Below the pieces are notes generated by a model that searched no databases, was not told the origin of the DNA, and worked only from the letters and a program-made list of their open reading frames with translations. 64,000 bases of DNA from Rhizoclosmatium globosum (lineage: Eukaryota > Chytridiomycota > Chytridiomycetes > Chytridiales > Chytriomycetaceae). This document shows, in pieces, positions 10,344 through 21,114 of the stretch. Numbering within the stretch: position 1 is the first letter of the stretch; each line of letters opens with the position of its first letter. A program made the translations under genes and the position numbers. The stretch is from NCBI GenBank assembly GCA_002104985.1, contig MCGO01000024.1, positions 494,771 to 558,770 of the forward strand, written 5' to 3'.

Positions 10344-13300
10344 TCACCAGAAAAGATGCACAAGGCCCGTGCCTGTTGCTACAATTAAGTCACTTCCATC
10401 ATCGTCATCAAAATCCATCCGATGAATCGCAACTCCTAGCCTATCCCCTGATTTGCCTCCGGATATACACGAAAGTCCACGAGGAAATAATTCTGATACA
10501 AGCTCAGGATCATGTCGATGTCCTCCTCCTCCATGCTTTGGACGATGGAGTGAAATAATAGGGTCTTGGAAAATAGTATCATTTGAAATTCTGTAGATTC
10601 TTCCTGATTCTAGCATAATCCATTAATATGTTGTGCGCCAAAGACTAGATTCACACCTCCATCCACAAGAGCTTCAGCGACCCACAATTCTCCGTTTTCC
10701 ATGTACATTCCGCTTCCGCCAAGTCTGGCATTACTTTTCGAGCCTTTAAGTGTACTTAGAGTAACAGAACTCAACGATCGAGATCCAGAAGTTAGCGAAG
10801 TTGGATCAATAACTCGAACAACACCGGCCCCATAACCTCTCGATTTGAAGGGTGTTGCCACACCAGGAAGATCCAGAAATTTGGCCCTTGCGTCTGAACT
10901 ATTTTCGGTTGGTGATGATGCCAAGAGATATTCTTTCGATTCATCGTCATCACCCAACAAAGACACCAAGAAGTTCCTAATTATTGTTTTACAATTTGTT
11001 TAAAGCGATGGTATAATCGTTACCTTCCAAAGCCGGTTGATGGCTCCTCTCCAGCAGTGGATCCAACTTGCACAGGAGCATTTCCATTTAATATCTGGAA
11101 AACTTGCACCATTCCGTGTGAATTTTCAAAGTAAGACGCTTTCCATCCAGGAGATCCAACGATAAGAAGGTCACCAATCACTCCAATCGAAGCACCAAAC
11201 TCTTCGTAATTTTGACCGGAGGGCGACGAAAGAGACCACAGTGCATCATTTACAATAAGTGTTGGGCGATGATAACTGCTGGATTGAAACGAATGCACTA
11301 CTCCCCGATTAGGACTGAACCAAGATCCGAAGTAAGGTGAACCAACAACCAAGTCAAGTTTTCCATTTCCTGACACGTCTCCAACAGTCAACACATATCC
11401 AAATCCCCGTATTCCATTAATTTGTCCAAACAACGATCCTCGAATCACGATGTCGGAATCAACATTTGCAGTGAGCTTACATCCCCTCCTTTTCTTTCTA
11501 CATTTTCTTGCCAATCCTCCATCAGCGCTTCCATAAAAGACATACACTGCGCCAGTATCCGAAAAGGCAAATGGCGCTGAAACAACCAAATCGTCAACTC
11601 CATCTAAATTGAAGTCCAACACAGCCATCGAAGTTCCAAATCTCCCTTGATCGCTTGGTCCACAAATTTGAACGGTTGCCATCGACTCAACTTCAAGTTT
11701 CTCTGATAAGGAAAGCTCCTCATGCGACATATTTGACAAAACAAACACGCATCCACGCTGAGAAGCGTAACCGGGTGCGGCTAGAATCAAATCAAGAGTT
11801 CGGGAGGCTGATAAGTTTCCAGAAGTGATGGATTCCCCCAGATCAGCGTTAGGGTTCTTTGTATAGAAGGTGTTCATTTTGGCGACGCGTTGCATATGGT
11901 CGATGGAATGGCAATTTGTTTGTAGGACCCAAGACTTTGATATTTGATAAAACTCAGTGACTGCCTCTGGAAGGACAGATAACAGTCTGGTCAGTTTCGA
12001 CGGCCTTTCTTCATCGCTTTTAGCTGGTAAAGTCCATGTTGAAAAACGTCCAAGTCCATTCCACCACAGGTTCCATGTATTTGCTTTGATTTCAAAAGTC
12101 TGGTTTTTGAACGAGGTCACTCTAGGTCTAATTTCTTTTGCCCAGTCCATGATAGATTGCATATGATGAACATGTTCGTTTCGTTGGAACGTGAATTGTT
12201 CAGGGCCTTCTAGGTCTTGTAGTTTGTCTTGATTGGCAGAGACAAACCCGCCATTGATTCCACCTGCGCATTCTAGTGGGAGGTTTTTCATTCCTTGAAA
12301 CCCATTTTTGATGATAAATAGCCAACATGACACTACAGATCGCGACATGGACTGAATTCCTCCGTGTGGATATGAGTAGAACATATCAATCAGTAGAGGA
12401 GACTATTATTATGCATTAGATTATATTTACAGTCAGGCCATTAACACACCTCTTGCGCCCAATGCGGAAACAGGTACTTTCCAGCAACACGAATCCCTTG
12501 TGTCGCAGAATAACCCAGAGTCATGCACCGATTTAGATCAAACACAGAGACTAAAGGTATACCGATCAGCTGCAACAATATCTATGCGCGGAAAACGTAC
12601 CTTCATACCCAAGGCTCTTGTAAATCTCAACCAAATCACCAGTTGGAACATGCCATTTGCTTTGTACCATTGTATTCAAATCCATCGAATGAGCCAACGC
12701 AAATTCTCCGCCAAAATCCGCTGCTTTATGCGCGCGAGCAAATGAGCCATTGAAAGCATTGTGTGCAAGTGCTTGAACCAATCCCCAACCACTATTATCC
12801 AAGTTATGCCAAATATAGTCCGACACGCCGTGAGATACCATCCCGAGATAGAATGAAATCAATGGAATGGCTTCGTTTGACCATTCAAGCTCACGTGTGA
12901 TGTTATTGTAGGTTGGAGGATGTTTTTCGTGGAGGTGAGTGAAGGCAGCGTCCCAGAAGGCCGGCCAATGCGCAGCCTCGCCTGCGTCATTTTGATTCGC
13001 ACAGGAATATCCCCTGAAGTGACGGGTTAGAGAGGAGAAGTGGCAGTGAGCAAGTATCATACCAGTCAGGGAAGAAAGAGCCAGCATGAAGACTTGGCAG
13101 TGATATCCTTTCGAATATGTTAGACGAATATAGTTGTGATGCTGAAGATAGTGCTCTTTCGGAAACGTGAATGTGGGTCGTCATCCTATCCAGTACAGGG
13201 CGTTATGAGGACGACTCAGTGAAACACCTGCATACCCGCTGCAGTGTGAAGGTATTGTTATTAATAGCATTATTCTGGCTTATGTCACAGGCTCTCAAAT

Positions 13301-13362
13301 CCTTACCATGCCGCGACAAGGTTGGTCAGAGCAACCACAGCAATCAAAGTGTGAACAGCCAT
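10344..13362 (-). CDS. GPLD1: GPI-specific phospholipase D-like protein (zinc-dependent PLC domain plus FG-GAP repeats)
   Basis: GPLD1 proteins are secreted enzymes that cleave GPI anchors. Residues 1-18 look like a signal peptide. The N-terminal zinc-dependent phospholipase C/D domain follows: THIHVSERAL, AGSFFPDWGYSC, NEAAHW-like EAAHWPAFWDAAF, and GMVSHGVSDYIWHNL, carrying the expected His and Asp ligands. The C-terminal half has several FG-GAP beta-propeller blades (such as GSADGGLA, GDVSGNGKLDLVVGSPYFGS, FDDDDGSDLIVATG). Exons are 13362..13307, 13238..13236, 13185..13063, 13013..12601, 12550..12450, 12402..11024 and 10976..10344, with consistent phases. The three-base exon is discussed as a finding. 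One base seems missing near 10615, where the reading shifts from AQHINGL to MLESGRIYRIS. It is transcribed away from the asparaginase gene, 122 bases apart. Confidence 0.85.
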
Positions 13363-13484
13363 TTCTGAAAAAGAAATATTATTCCTTCTCTACATGCATT
13401 AATTTGATTCGGTACTTGAATCATGACGGAACACGGATGTGTACACAAAAACTGTTCCGCAATCTCCCTCTGCCACCTGAAGTG

Positions 13485-14578
13485 ATGACTGCTCAACCTC
13501 TACTTGTGATCCACGGCGGTGCTGGTATCATCCAAAAAGATAAAGTCTCCTCAGAGAGAAGGTACTTACTGTTTCCCTTGCTGGAGACATCCAACTGATG
13601 TGGCACTGAAGGCAATTGTACCTTGACGGATTGAAGGATGCTCTCCATGCCGGATACGCTGTCCTCTCCAATGGAAATGGCTCCGCTATCGACGCTGTCG
13701 TTGCTGCTGTTGCGTCCATGGAGGACAGCCCACTCTTCAATGCCGGAAAAGGTGCGGTGTTTACCCGGAACGGAACACATCGATTGGACGTAAGTTCCTC
13801 TCACGGTTGCTATGTTTTCATTCATTGAGTTAATTGTGTAATGAAGGCTTCCATCATGAACGGATCCGACCTCCAAGCCGGTGCCGTCACCGGATTAACC
13901 ACAACCAAGAACCCAATCAAGCTCGCCAAGTTGATCATGAACGAACAGCCAAATGGGCACTGCTTCCTTGTTGGTCCGGAAGCGGAGCGATTCGGTTTCA
14001 GCCATGGTCTTGTGCAAGTCACCCCTGACTATTTCGATACGGAAATGCGGAAGGCACAACATATTGCTGGATTAGAGCGCGATGATTCTAAACCAATCGT
14101 GTCTGAAGATTATCGGGCCGAGCAGTCAGTGTCCAAGGACCAAGGATCCGTTGATTCCGCTAAAGGCACTGTTGGAGCTGTAGCTTTGGATGCTGCTGGT
14201 AATTTGGCTGCCGCTACTTCTACTGGTGGCATGACCAACAAGTGGGAATCCCGAATTGGGGACACTCCAGTTATCGGAGCTGGTACGTACGCCGAAAACG
14301 GCGTCGTTGCAGTTTCTTCTACTGGCGATGGCGAAAAGTTTATTCGTGCGGTTGTTGCGCATGACGTTGCCGCTCAGATTAAATATGCGGGAAAATCAGT
14401 TGTTGAAGCGTCACAGGCGACGATGACGCGAGTTGAGAAGATGGGCGCATGTGGAGGTCTCATTGCCGTTGACTCGAAAGGTAATTTCAGTATGCCGAAT
14501 ACCGCGGGAATGTTCCGAGGCTGGATTGGAACTGATGGGGTTGCCCACGTTGGAATCTTTGTGGATGATGACTGTTAG
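13485..14578 (+). CDS. ASRGL1: Isoaspartyl peptidase/L-asparaginase (Ntn hydrolase, family T2)
   Basis: Plant-type asparaginases hydrolyse asparagine and isoaspartyl dipeptides. They are made as precursors that cut themselves before a Thr, which becomes the nucleophile. Exons 13485..13561, 13612..13789 and 13847..14578 give 328 residues with no loose phase. The N-terminus PLLVIHGGAG is the standard opening. The self-cleavage site KGTVGAVALD puts the catalytic Thr at about residue 193. STGGMTNK, GDTPVIGAGTYA and STGDGE follow, lining the substrate pocket. A Met at 13437 in the same frame is a less likely start. The stop is 43 bases from the stop of the convergent carboxypeptidase gene. Confidence 0.92.
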
Positions 14579-14621
14579 GTTTCGCTTCATAATTCATAAT
14601 ACTTAGTAACCAATATATTGT

Positions 14622-16262
14622 TTAATTCAATCCAATAAGTTCATAAATCATTTCTCTAGTTGCTTCAGGGGCATCTTTTGGAGACAAGTGTCCTGCATGC
14701 AGAACCTCAACACGGCGAAGGTGCTTATGCTCAGTCACATATCCAACTGTCGTATTACCAATTTTCCAAATGTTTCGTGGAGCCTCTGAATAGTCCTTCT
14801 GTCCTGTCCATTCTAATTGTGAAATCCAATCATTACAAGAAAGGATTCCATCACGATAATCGAACTGGCCCTGATATAAAAGTACTTTGAGACTTTCCGC
14901 CGTTTCGCTGTGTTGAGTCCATTGTTTCTGGCTGAGAAGGTACGATACCACTCCCTTCGAACTCTTCATTCCGTCCTCAAACATAGCTTCAGCAACTTTG
15001 GGGTCTTTTTCGAATTTGTAAACTGTTGGAACGTTCAAGGCCTTTTTCACGGTGTCGATATTGAGAAGTGTCTCCATGTCAACCCAAGAGTTTTGAACAC
15101 TGCCCTTACGGACATCGTATGGATTGATGTTTCCAGAAAACTCCTTGAACTTGGCAAATATTTCGTTTCTTGCCAATGTGGCTTCCCGCCACTGGCCCTT
15201 ACTGGCCTTTTGAACTGAATCTTGGGCATAGGAATTCAACACTTCTGATTGTTTTTTGGAAACAAGGCCTAGTGCCAGAGCCAAAGGAGCATGAGCCAGA
15301 ACTTGTGACGCAGGATCTGTCAAACCATTCCCAATTGCAATGCCGTTCAAGGGAAAAAAGTATTGCTTGAGCCTAAAATCATCGTTTGTCTCGTCTTTTT
15401 CCGACATGTTCTTGTTGTGCTCAATAATAGCGTTAGCAAATGAAGGGATGTACTTTCCGGCATATGATTCTCCCGTTAAGTAGAGTTTTGCCTTCCGTTG
15501 AGCGGGGAATAACTTGTAAAATTCTTCAAGAAAGAGAACGAGGTCGCGTCCAACGGCAGCTTGATTTGTAACATAGCCGTTCTTGTATGAGGGTCCACTA
15601 GTTGCCGAAAAAGAAGGCGTTGATTGGGAAGTAGGCGAGACTTTGCTGTAGCCCACACCCGCAGGATTGTCAATAAAGAGCATCGAAGCCTTTTCATTCC
15701 AAGTCCAGTTGTTGCGTGTCAAAGTGAGATCGTTGTTTACGCGAAGTGGGCCCATTTCGTAGAAGAGGCCAATCATGCTGCTTGAGCCAGGCCCGCCTTG
15801 CAGCCACACGATCAATGGCGCAGGATCGTCCTCGGGCCCAGTCTGAGTCTGAGTCTGAGTCTGAGTCAAACTGGGAAAGAACCAGAAAAAGAGCGATGCA
15901 TTTGCCCTGGTTGACGTGTCTCCCGCGTGTCTCCCACTCGAACCACCGTTGCTTGGCTGCCATCCATCCGGGAACGTCCTGCTCCCCTTCAGTCAGTTAT
16001 AACCTCTGCATCAAAATGGTGACACGAAGAAAGTGGCGACAAACCGGATTCCAACGAGTCCTGCAAAACTCTCTTTGATTGGTGCAACTCCATTCGCCCA
16101 AGGAAGCTTTGAATGCTTCACGAGGTACTGTTTCGCAGCGGCGGTGTAGTTTGATCGTGTGGGCGTTGGGACACGTGTGGAAAGACTGAGAATGACGAAT
16201 CCAATGTACAGGAGAAGCGCCAGTGTAATGGCAAGGCCACGCACAAACATCTTCACCTTCAA
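14622..16262 (-). CDS. Serine carboxypeptidase (family S10)
   Basis: S10 carboxypeptidases remove C-terminal residues in the vacuole or secretory pathway. Two exons, 16262..16045 and 15978..14622, give 524 residues. An N-terminal membrane segment (about residues 9-28, [18 protein letters not shown]) acts as signal anchor. ESFAGLVGI and LFFWFFPS are the usual substrate-pocket strands, followed by [12 protein letters not shown]. The catalytic Ser lies in [10 protein letters not shown], the Asp in [10 protein letters not shown] and the His in LHAGHLSP, so the triad is complete. Between FFWFFPS and the GGPGSS strand is a Thr-Gln repeat encoded by a hexanucleotide repeat (15841-15866). The vacuolar or Kex1-like role is inference. 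Confidence 0.92.
15841..15866. repeat. In-frame hexanucleotide microsatellite (CTGAGT)n
   Basis: About four copies of CTGAGT lie inside the serine carboxypeptidase gene. On the minus strand they encode alternating Thr and Gln, between two conserved beta strands. Because the unit is six bases, changes in copy number would not shift the frame. Confidence 0.85.
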
Positions 16263-16359
16263 AAATTAATTAAATCCTTTCCCTTATGCATAACCTTGCA
16301 TTTTAATAGTAGGAAGAAGGAATTCAAACGACAAGGGTCCAACCAAATCTTTGTTGAAA

Positions 16360-17041
16360 ATGATCGCTCACAGTGCTCCAATCAACACACCTCCACCGCA
16401 AATTCTTTCACCGCCAGCCGGAAATCATCCATATGTTACATTATCTCCCATGGCGACAAGTGGAATCTTTACGGCTCCCCATCCTCCCTCCCAGGTTTGT
16501 TCGACCCCCCTGTCAAACCAAGGAATACCATAGAAAGGCTGTTACTGAAATTCGAATCAACCGATAGCATGCTTACCAATACTGGCAATCATTTGATTGG
16601 CCTGGATTCGACCATTCAACAGCAAACGGCCAATCAATAATGGACTGCATCAAACTTGCTATTCTATACGACGTGTCCGTCTTCGCTTACAATGGAAACA
16701 CACAAATATGCCATTTCAAAAAACCCCTATTTCAACGCGGCGCTACAATGGTATACCCTTCAAACTCGTCTATTCCATGCACAAATGGCAAACCGGGTTG
16801 TCTCGCTATGATTCAGGATGCTGACTTTATCAACGCATACGGAGTGCTGGACAAAAAGGGCCATCCAACGACTGCAAAGGCCAAGGACCCTCTAGCCTGT
16901 GCGCGCATGTGCAACACGAAGAAAAGCATTTGCGCTATGGCAACGTTCTTTAAAGGCAAATGCACAATGAAGCAACCGATAAAAACCAAAGATTCTGCTG
17001 TCTATGCCGGTGTTGTATGGTTCTTGAAGGGGGGAATGTGA
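16360..17041 (+). CDS. Small Cys-containing protein with two apple/PAN-like modules
   Basis: I do not recognise a named gene. Exon 1 (16360..16494) and exon 2 (16568..17041) join in phase across a 73-base intron to about 202 residues. The first half is Pro-rich. The second half has a Cys pattern and spacing that resemble the PAN/apple fold: QSIMDC ... FAYNGNTQICHFKKP, then DPLACARMCNTKK ... FFKGKCTMKQP ... SAVYAGVVWF. The last block is the clearer match. Apple modules usually bind sugars or proteins outside the cell. No signal peptide is visible at this start, so an upstream signal-encoding exon may be missing. It is divergent from the carboxypeptidase gene, with 97 bases between the start codons. 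Confidence 0.5.
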
Positions 17042-17197
17042 GCCGCAAAACCTTTACTTAATAACCACCATTGCATAACATAAACCAACATCAATAAAAA
17101 CCTGAATGATCTTTCCTCACTGTATCGATGACAAATCGATTTGGAATTGATGGATGTGACAGGAAAATTGCAGGTTGTGAAAAAAGCCTCTTCAAAC

Positions 17198-20120
17198 ATG
17201 AGCTTCCTCGAGGCTGTTACTTCCCGGAAGACGAAGGATTGGTTAAAAGCGTTACTGGCTGTAAGTTCATGGCAGTCGTGAGCTAACAAACTGACTTATC
17301 TCTGGCTAGTACGTACTGACCATTACGTTCATTTTTTCGCCATGGAACTCTTGGATCCAACCTCGCTCATTCAGCAATGTTGTACTAATAGCTGTCATTC
17401 AATCGCCGTGAGTTTGAACTTGTTGCGAGTTCTTACATGTCAGGGGCACTGAACCATTCTTTGCAGTGCAAAAACAGTGGGCAACTTCTTGGACTCTGCC
17501 TTTCTCTTGTTGATCGCCATGTGCATATCGAGTGCAATCTTTGCATTCATGCAGGCGGTTGCGGGTGACTCGTACGCTGGACTTGCCGTGATACTATTTA
17601 TAGTAACATACCTGTTCGCGACACTGCGTACCTTCAACATTGCTCGCTACTTTGTCTTCTCTCTCGTTGGGCCTCTTTTTGCTTTCTCTGCTTGCACTAG
17701 TCTTGTTGGAGTATCTGGAAAAAACACAACTAACGGAGCTCAGTTTGATGAGAACTTCTTGGTTAGCACCATCAAATCTTATTTGATTGGGTTGGCAATA
17801 TGTACCATCATCAATATTTTTGTATTTCCCGACTTTGCGGAGCCTCATATTAATGAGCAGTTCCTCTCTGTTCTTGAAAACCTGAAGCTGCTATCTGGTT
17901 CCATTTTATCATCAATTGAAGGATCCGAAATCGAAGACGAAGAATACGCAAAAGGGAATGCAGTTCGTGCAGAACTGGTCGCTAAGATTCAACAGGAATT
18001 TGGATTGATTGATGCAAACATTAGCCAGGCCTCAGCTGAAATTGTATACTCACACTTTTCCATCAAAGACTACAATCGTATCCTCAAGAATATGAAGAGT
18101 GTGGCCGCCGTACTGTTTTCAATTCAAACGACGTTATCTTCTGCTGGTGCTCAGCGCTTGTTACGAAGCCCCGTGTTTGCCCAGGAAATCTCTGATGCCA
18201 TGAAAGGAACGTGGCAAAACATACGAACGTCATTGGGAAGAATGTTTACCGATATTGAAGCAAAACTGAATTGCGCCTCATCCAAACGAAAGCGCAACCA
18301 CGACATGAGTGAGCAAGAGCTTGAAGAAGCTCTTCTTAAATCAGTTCAATCGAGTAAAGATGCTCTTGTCGAGTTTGAACAGCACAATCCCGCTGCATTC
18401 TTCCCAGTTTTTGCCGTGAAAAGTGACATCCATGAAGGTGTTTTGACAACGGAGATTCGAGAAGGATGGGATAAATTTCTTCAAGTTACATTCTTCATTC
18501 TCGGCGCTAAGGAGGTTTGTGTTTTCAATCAAAAGTCTTGTACTTTCCTTCTAACTCTCTTTCTCGTTTGCAGCTTGTGAAAGAACTCACTATTCTTCAC
18601 TCCGAGTTGGCCGGCATGGGAAAGCACCTTAAAGTTCGCTTGCATTTCCGACACTTTTTGCCATCTGAAATCTTCAAACGTGCTCCACATCACGATCCAA
18701 CAATGGGCCCGGCAATCACAACGCGAATGAAGCTCTCACGTTTTAAGGATTTCTTTTTGTCATCTAGTTCCATCTTTGGACTCAAGTGTGCGGCAGCTCT
18801 TGTCTGTCTTCAGATGATTCTCTTCAATCGTCCTGATATCTTCAAACAGTGGTATCTAAATGGAGCAGTCACGTCGCTTCTGGTTGCGATTTCGCCGTCA
18901 ATGGGACAAACTTATCTTGGTCTTCCATTTCAAGTTTTTGGTTCCTCATTGGGTGCACTTTTGGGATATGCGGCAATAAAGGCTTGTGGAAAGACAAGTT
19001 ACGGTGTCGTAGGTTTTGCCGTTTTGGTTGCTATTCCTGGTTACTACTTGCAGCTAAAGGGTCCAGCAACCTTTGTTCTCGGACTGCTTATGTTGATGTC
19101 ATTTTCCACAGTAAGTGGTTTCACTTTGTCGGATTATGCTAACTTCTTTCAGTACGTTTCTGTTTCGAATGCAAACTCTATCAATCCTCTGTTCGATAGT
19201 CCTGAACTTTACCTCGGGAAAACGATTGGAACTTTGACTCTTACCTTGAGCTTTGCCGTTGTATTTAGCTTGATACTCTACCCGACTCTCGCTCGGCGAG
19301 TACTTCGGGAGAAACTTGCTGAGGCATTTATCGAGCTCAACATATTTTACCGCAAGATTTTGTTGGCCACAGTCAACGTCCCCGAGAGTGTCATTACGAT
19401 CGACGAAGATGATGAAATCAAAGAATGCAGAAACCAAATTTTGACGAAGCTACTTGCCATTGAGACTTTGATGGTGTTTGCTGCTGCTGAACCAAGATTG
19501 GAAGCCAAGTTTGCAAGTGAAAAGTATCGCGCAGTATTGACGAGCCAATATCGGCTCTTAGACAGAATGGAGTGTCTGCGCATGTCTGGCGGAGGCTCTC
19601 CTTTTGATGTCGATATTCGAAAGATGTTGAATACGGGTGACATCGGAAAAGTTCGTATTGAAATGCAGAAAGCGATTCGGTATGGCTTCCATTCTCAATT
19701 ACCTACCTATCATGAAGAACTAATTCATCTAGATTGTTGCTTTACGTTTTTGCATCGACCATGCTCACCAAAAAACGGATGCCGCCAGCGCTTCCACAGG
19801 CCTCGAAGACTCGCGACAGGTTGGGAGAAACGTTTGTTTTAACGCTTATGCAGCATTTCTACGGGCTGCACCCTTCATCGGATGTTCTGGAAGGTATCGT
19901 TCCACACGACAAAGATGGATTTTTGGCCACACTCAACACCGAGAAGTGGATGCGGTTGGCCAGTTTCTCTGTTGCTGCTCGTGAGGTTGCTTATGAAATG
20001 GATAACATTACTCCTCACATGAAATCCATATTTGGAGAATATCCTGACATTTTTATTGCTGAAGAGAAAGAGGGAGAAAGCAAGGAAGCAGAAACCAACA
20101 ATGAGTGGCTTTTGAGTTGA
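17198..20120 (+). CDS. ArAE/FUSC-type membrane transporter, tandem copy 1
   Basis: This belongs to the aromatic-acid-exporter-like membrane proteins (fusaric-acid-resistance type, including fungal Bre4-like proteins). Six exons, 17198..17260, 17310..17407, 17467..18514, 18574..19110, 19153..19679 and 19733..20120, give 886 residues. Two membrane bundles flank a soluble middle region. Bundle one includes SPWNSWIQPRSF and VFSLVGPLFAFSACTSLVG; bundle two includes QMILFNRPDIFKQW, VAISPSMGQTYLGLP and KTSYGVVGFAVLVAIPGYYLQL. The repeat of motifs in two halves is typical of the family. A poly(A) signal follows at 20153. It is the first of three neighbouring paralogs. The substrate is not known; export of aromatic or other organic anions is inference. 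Confidence 0.85.
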
Positions 20121-20152
20121 CGTATTTCAAGTTATGTGAAATCCCCTGAAGA

Positions 20153-20158
20153 AATAAA
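20153..20158 (+). terminator. AATAAA polyadenylation signal after ArAE copy 1
   Basis: The hexamer AATAAA lies 33 bases after the stop codon, in an A/T-rich stretch. Confidence 0.6.
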
Positions 20159-20225
20159 ATATTTCAAGTTATTTTTCCGGAATCAATTAATTTGGGATCA
20201 TTGCGACCCATGTGGAAAAAGAAGC

Positions 20226-20234
20226 CGAAAAGCC
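20226..20234. repeat. Left target-site duplication of the 20.2-21.1 kb transposon
   Basis: CGAAAAGCC directly precedes the left inverted repeat. The same nine bases follow the right inverted repeat at 21070-21078. A nine-base duplication is typical of Mutator-like elements. Confidence 0.8.
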
Positions 20235-20433
20235 TAGTCTCCAAGCAGACCCCGTTGAAAAAATGGATGCCTCTTTTTCCCGTAGGGGTCTGCACCGTTT
20301 CAATTGACGAAAAACCACCACCCAACGGCGAGTTGATACACAGCCCCCACCATTCATCGTAACACCCTACAATTTGGCACAGGTAATCTTTGCCCCAACA
20401 CGGAGGTTTCCTCTGTCCCCGATTTTTGATATT
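20235..20433. repeat. Left terminal inverted repeat
   Basis: This arm pairs with 20871-21069. Beyond the first 20 or so bases, only scattered single-base differences and a one-C length difference are visible. Confidence 0.9.
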
Positions 20434-20509
20434 TTCACTAGATGTCCACTACCTCCATCACAGCCGCTCTCGTTGATGTCACCCGCGAGGTCTACTAGTC
20501 TGCAAAGCC

Positions 20510-20650
20510 CGCATTTGGCAGCAAGATACCGCTTTGGCGTTGGAATAGCACAAGGATGTGTTTATTGTGATCGAAACAGGATCAGGAAAGACTTGGATCT
20601 TCCTATCGGCCCTGGCCCCTCCTTGTTCACTGCTGCCTCCATCCAAGACA
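20510..20650 (+). pseudogene. Helicase fragment inside the transposon
   Basis: In one frame the DNA reads ARIWQQDTALALE, stop, HKDVFIVIETGSGKTW, IFLSALAP. This is the layout of a Q-like motif followed by the Walker A box of RecQ/DEAD helicases. The in-frame stop (20546-20548), the lack of a start and the loss of all later motifs mark it as a relic. The helicase class is inferred from a short stretch. Confidence 0.5.
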
Positions 20651-20870
20651 CTCTGGATAAATTCGTTGGAGTATTGCAATCAAGCTTCAACCGAAACGAA
20701 AGTAAAAGTTACAGTTCCTCTCTTTGTACCGTGTTAAACTGGAATCAATGCAGCATCCCCTTCTTCTATCTCTAATTCCGATTTAAATAATACAATTTAC
20801 AATCAATTTATTCAATAATTACGATTTTCTTACTTAGTTGGAGGCATCGGAAAGGACGTGTAAATTGCAC

Positions 20871-21069
20871 AATATCAAAAATCGGGGACAGAGGAAACCT
20901 CCGCGTTGGGGCAAAGACTACCTGTGCAAAATTGTAGGGTGTTACGATGAATGGTGGGGCTGTGTATCAACTCGCCGTTGGGTGGTGGTTTTTCGTCAAT
21001 TGAAACGGTGCAGACCCCTACGGGAAAAAGAGGCATCCATTTTTTCAACGGGGTCTGAAACGCAGACTA
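20871..21069. repeat. Right terminal inverted repeat
   Basis: This is the reverse complement of the left arm at 20235-20433. It ends AGACTA next to the second CGAAAAGCC copy. Confidence 0.9.
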
Positions 21070-21078
21070 CGAAAAGCC
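21070..21078. repeat. Right target-site duplication
   Basis: CGAAAAGCC, identical to 20226-20234. Confidence 0.8.
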
Positions 21079-21114
21079 CACAAAAACTTTCTTGCAAGCG
21101 CCAATCGAGCGCCA

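Larger units (their letters stand above)
20235..21069. mobile_element. Non-autonomous DNA transposon with 199-bp TIRs, Mutator-like (MULE/MITE)
   Basis: An 835-base element is bounded by nearly identical inverted repeats of about 199 bases (20235-20433 and 20871-21069) starting TAGTCT and flanked by CGAAAAGCC on both sides. Long inverted repeats plus a nine-base duplication match Mutator-like elements. The interior of 437 bases has no intact gene. It does hold a degenerate stretch that reads like the start of a RecQ/DEAD-type helicase, with motif I ETGSGKT at 20573-20593 after WQQDTALALE and an in-frame stop at 20546. The element is therefore either a deletion derivative or a carrier of a captured gene piece. 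The near identity of its arms suggests a recent insertion. It lies between ArAE copies 1 and 2. Confidence 0.85.

Noticed and set aside
20374..20775. 133-residue open frame across the transposon interior
   Set aside because: It begins inside the inverted arm and its text shows no family features; the neighbouring frame contains the helicase motif.
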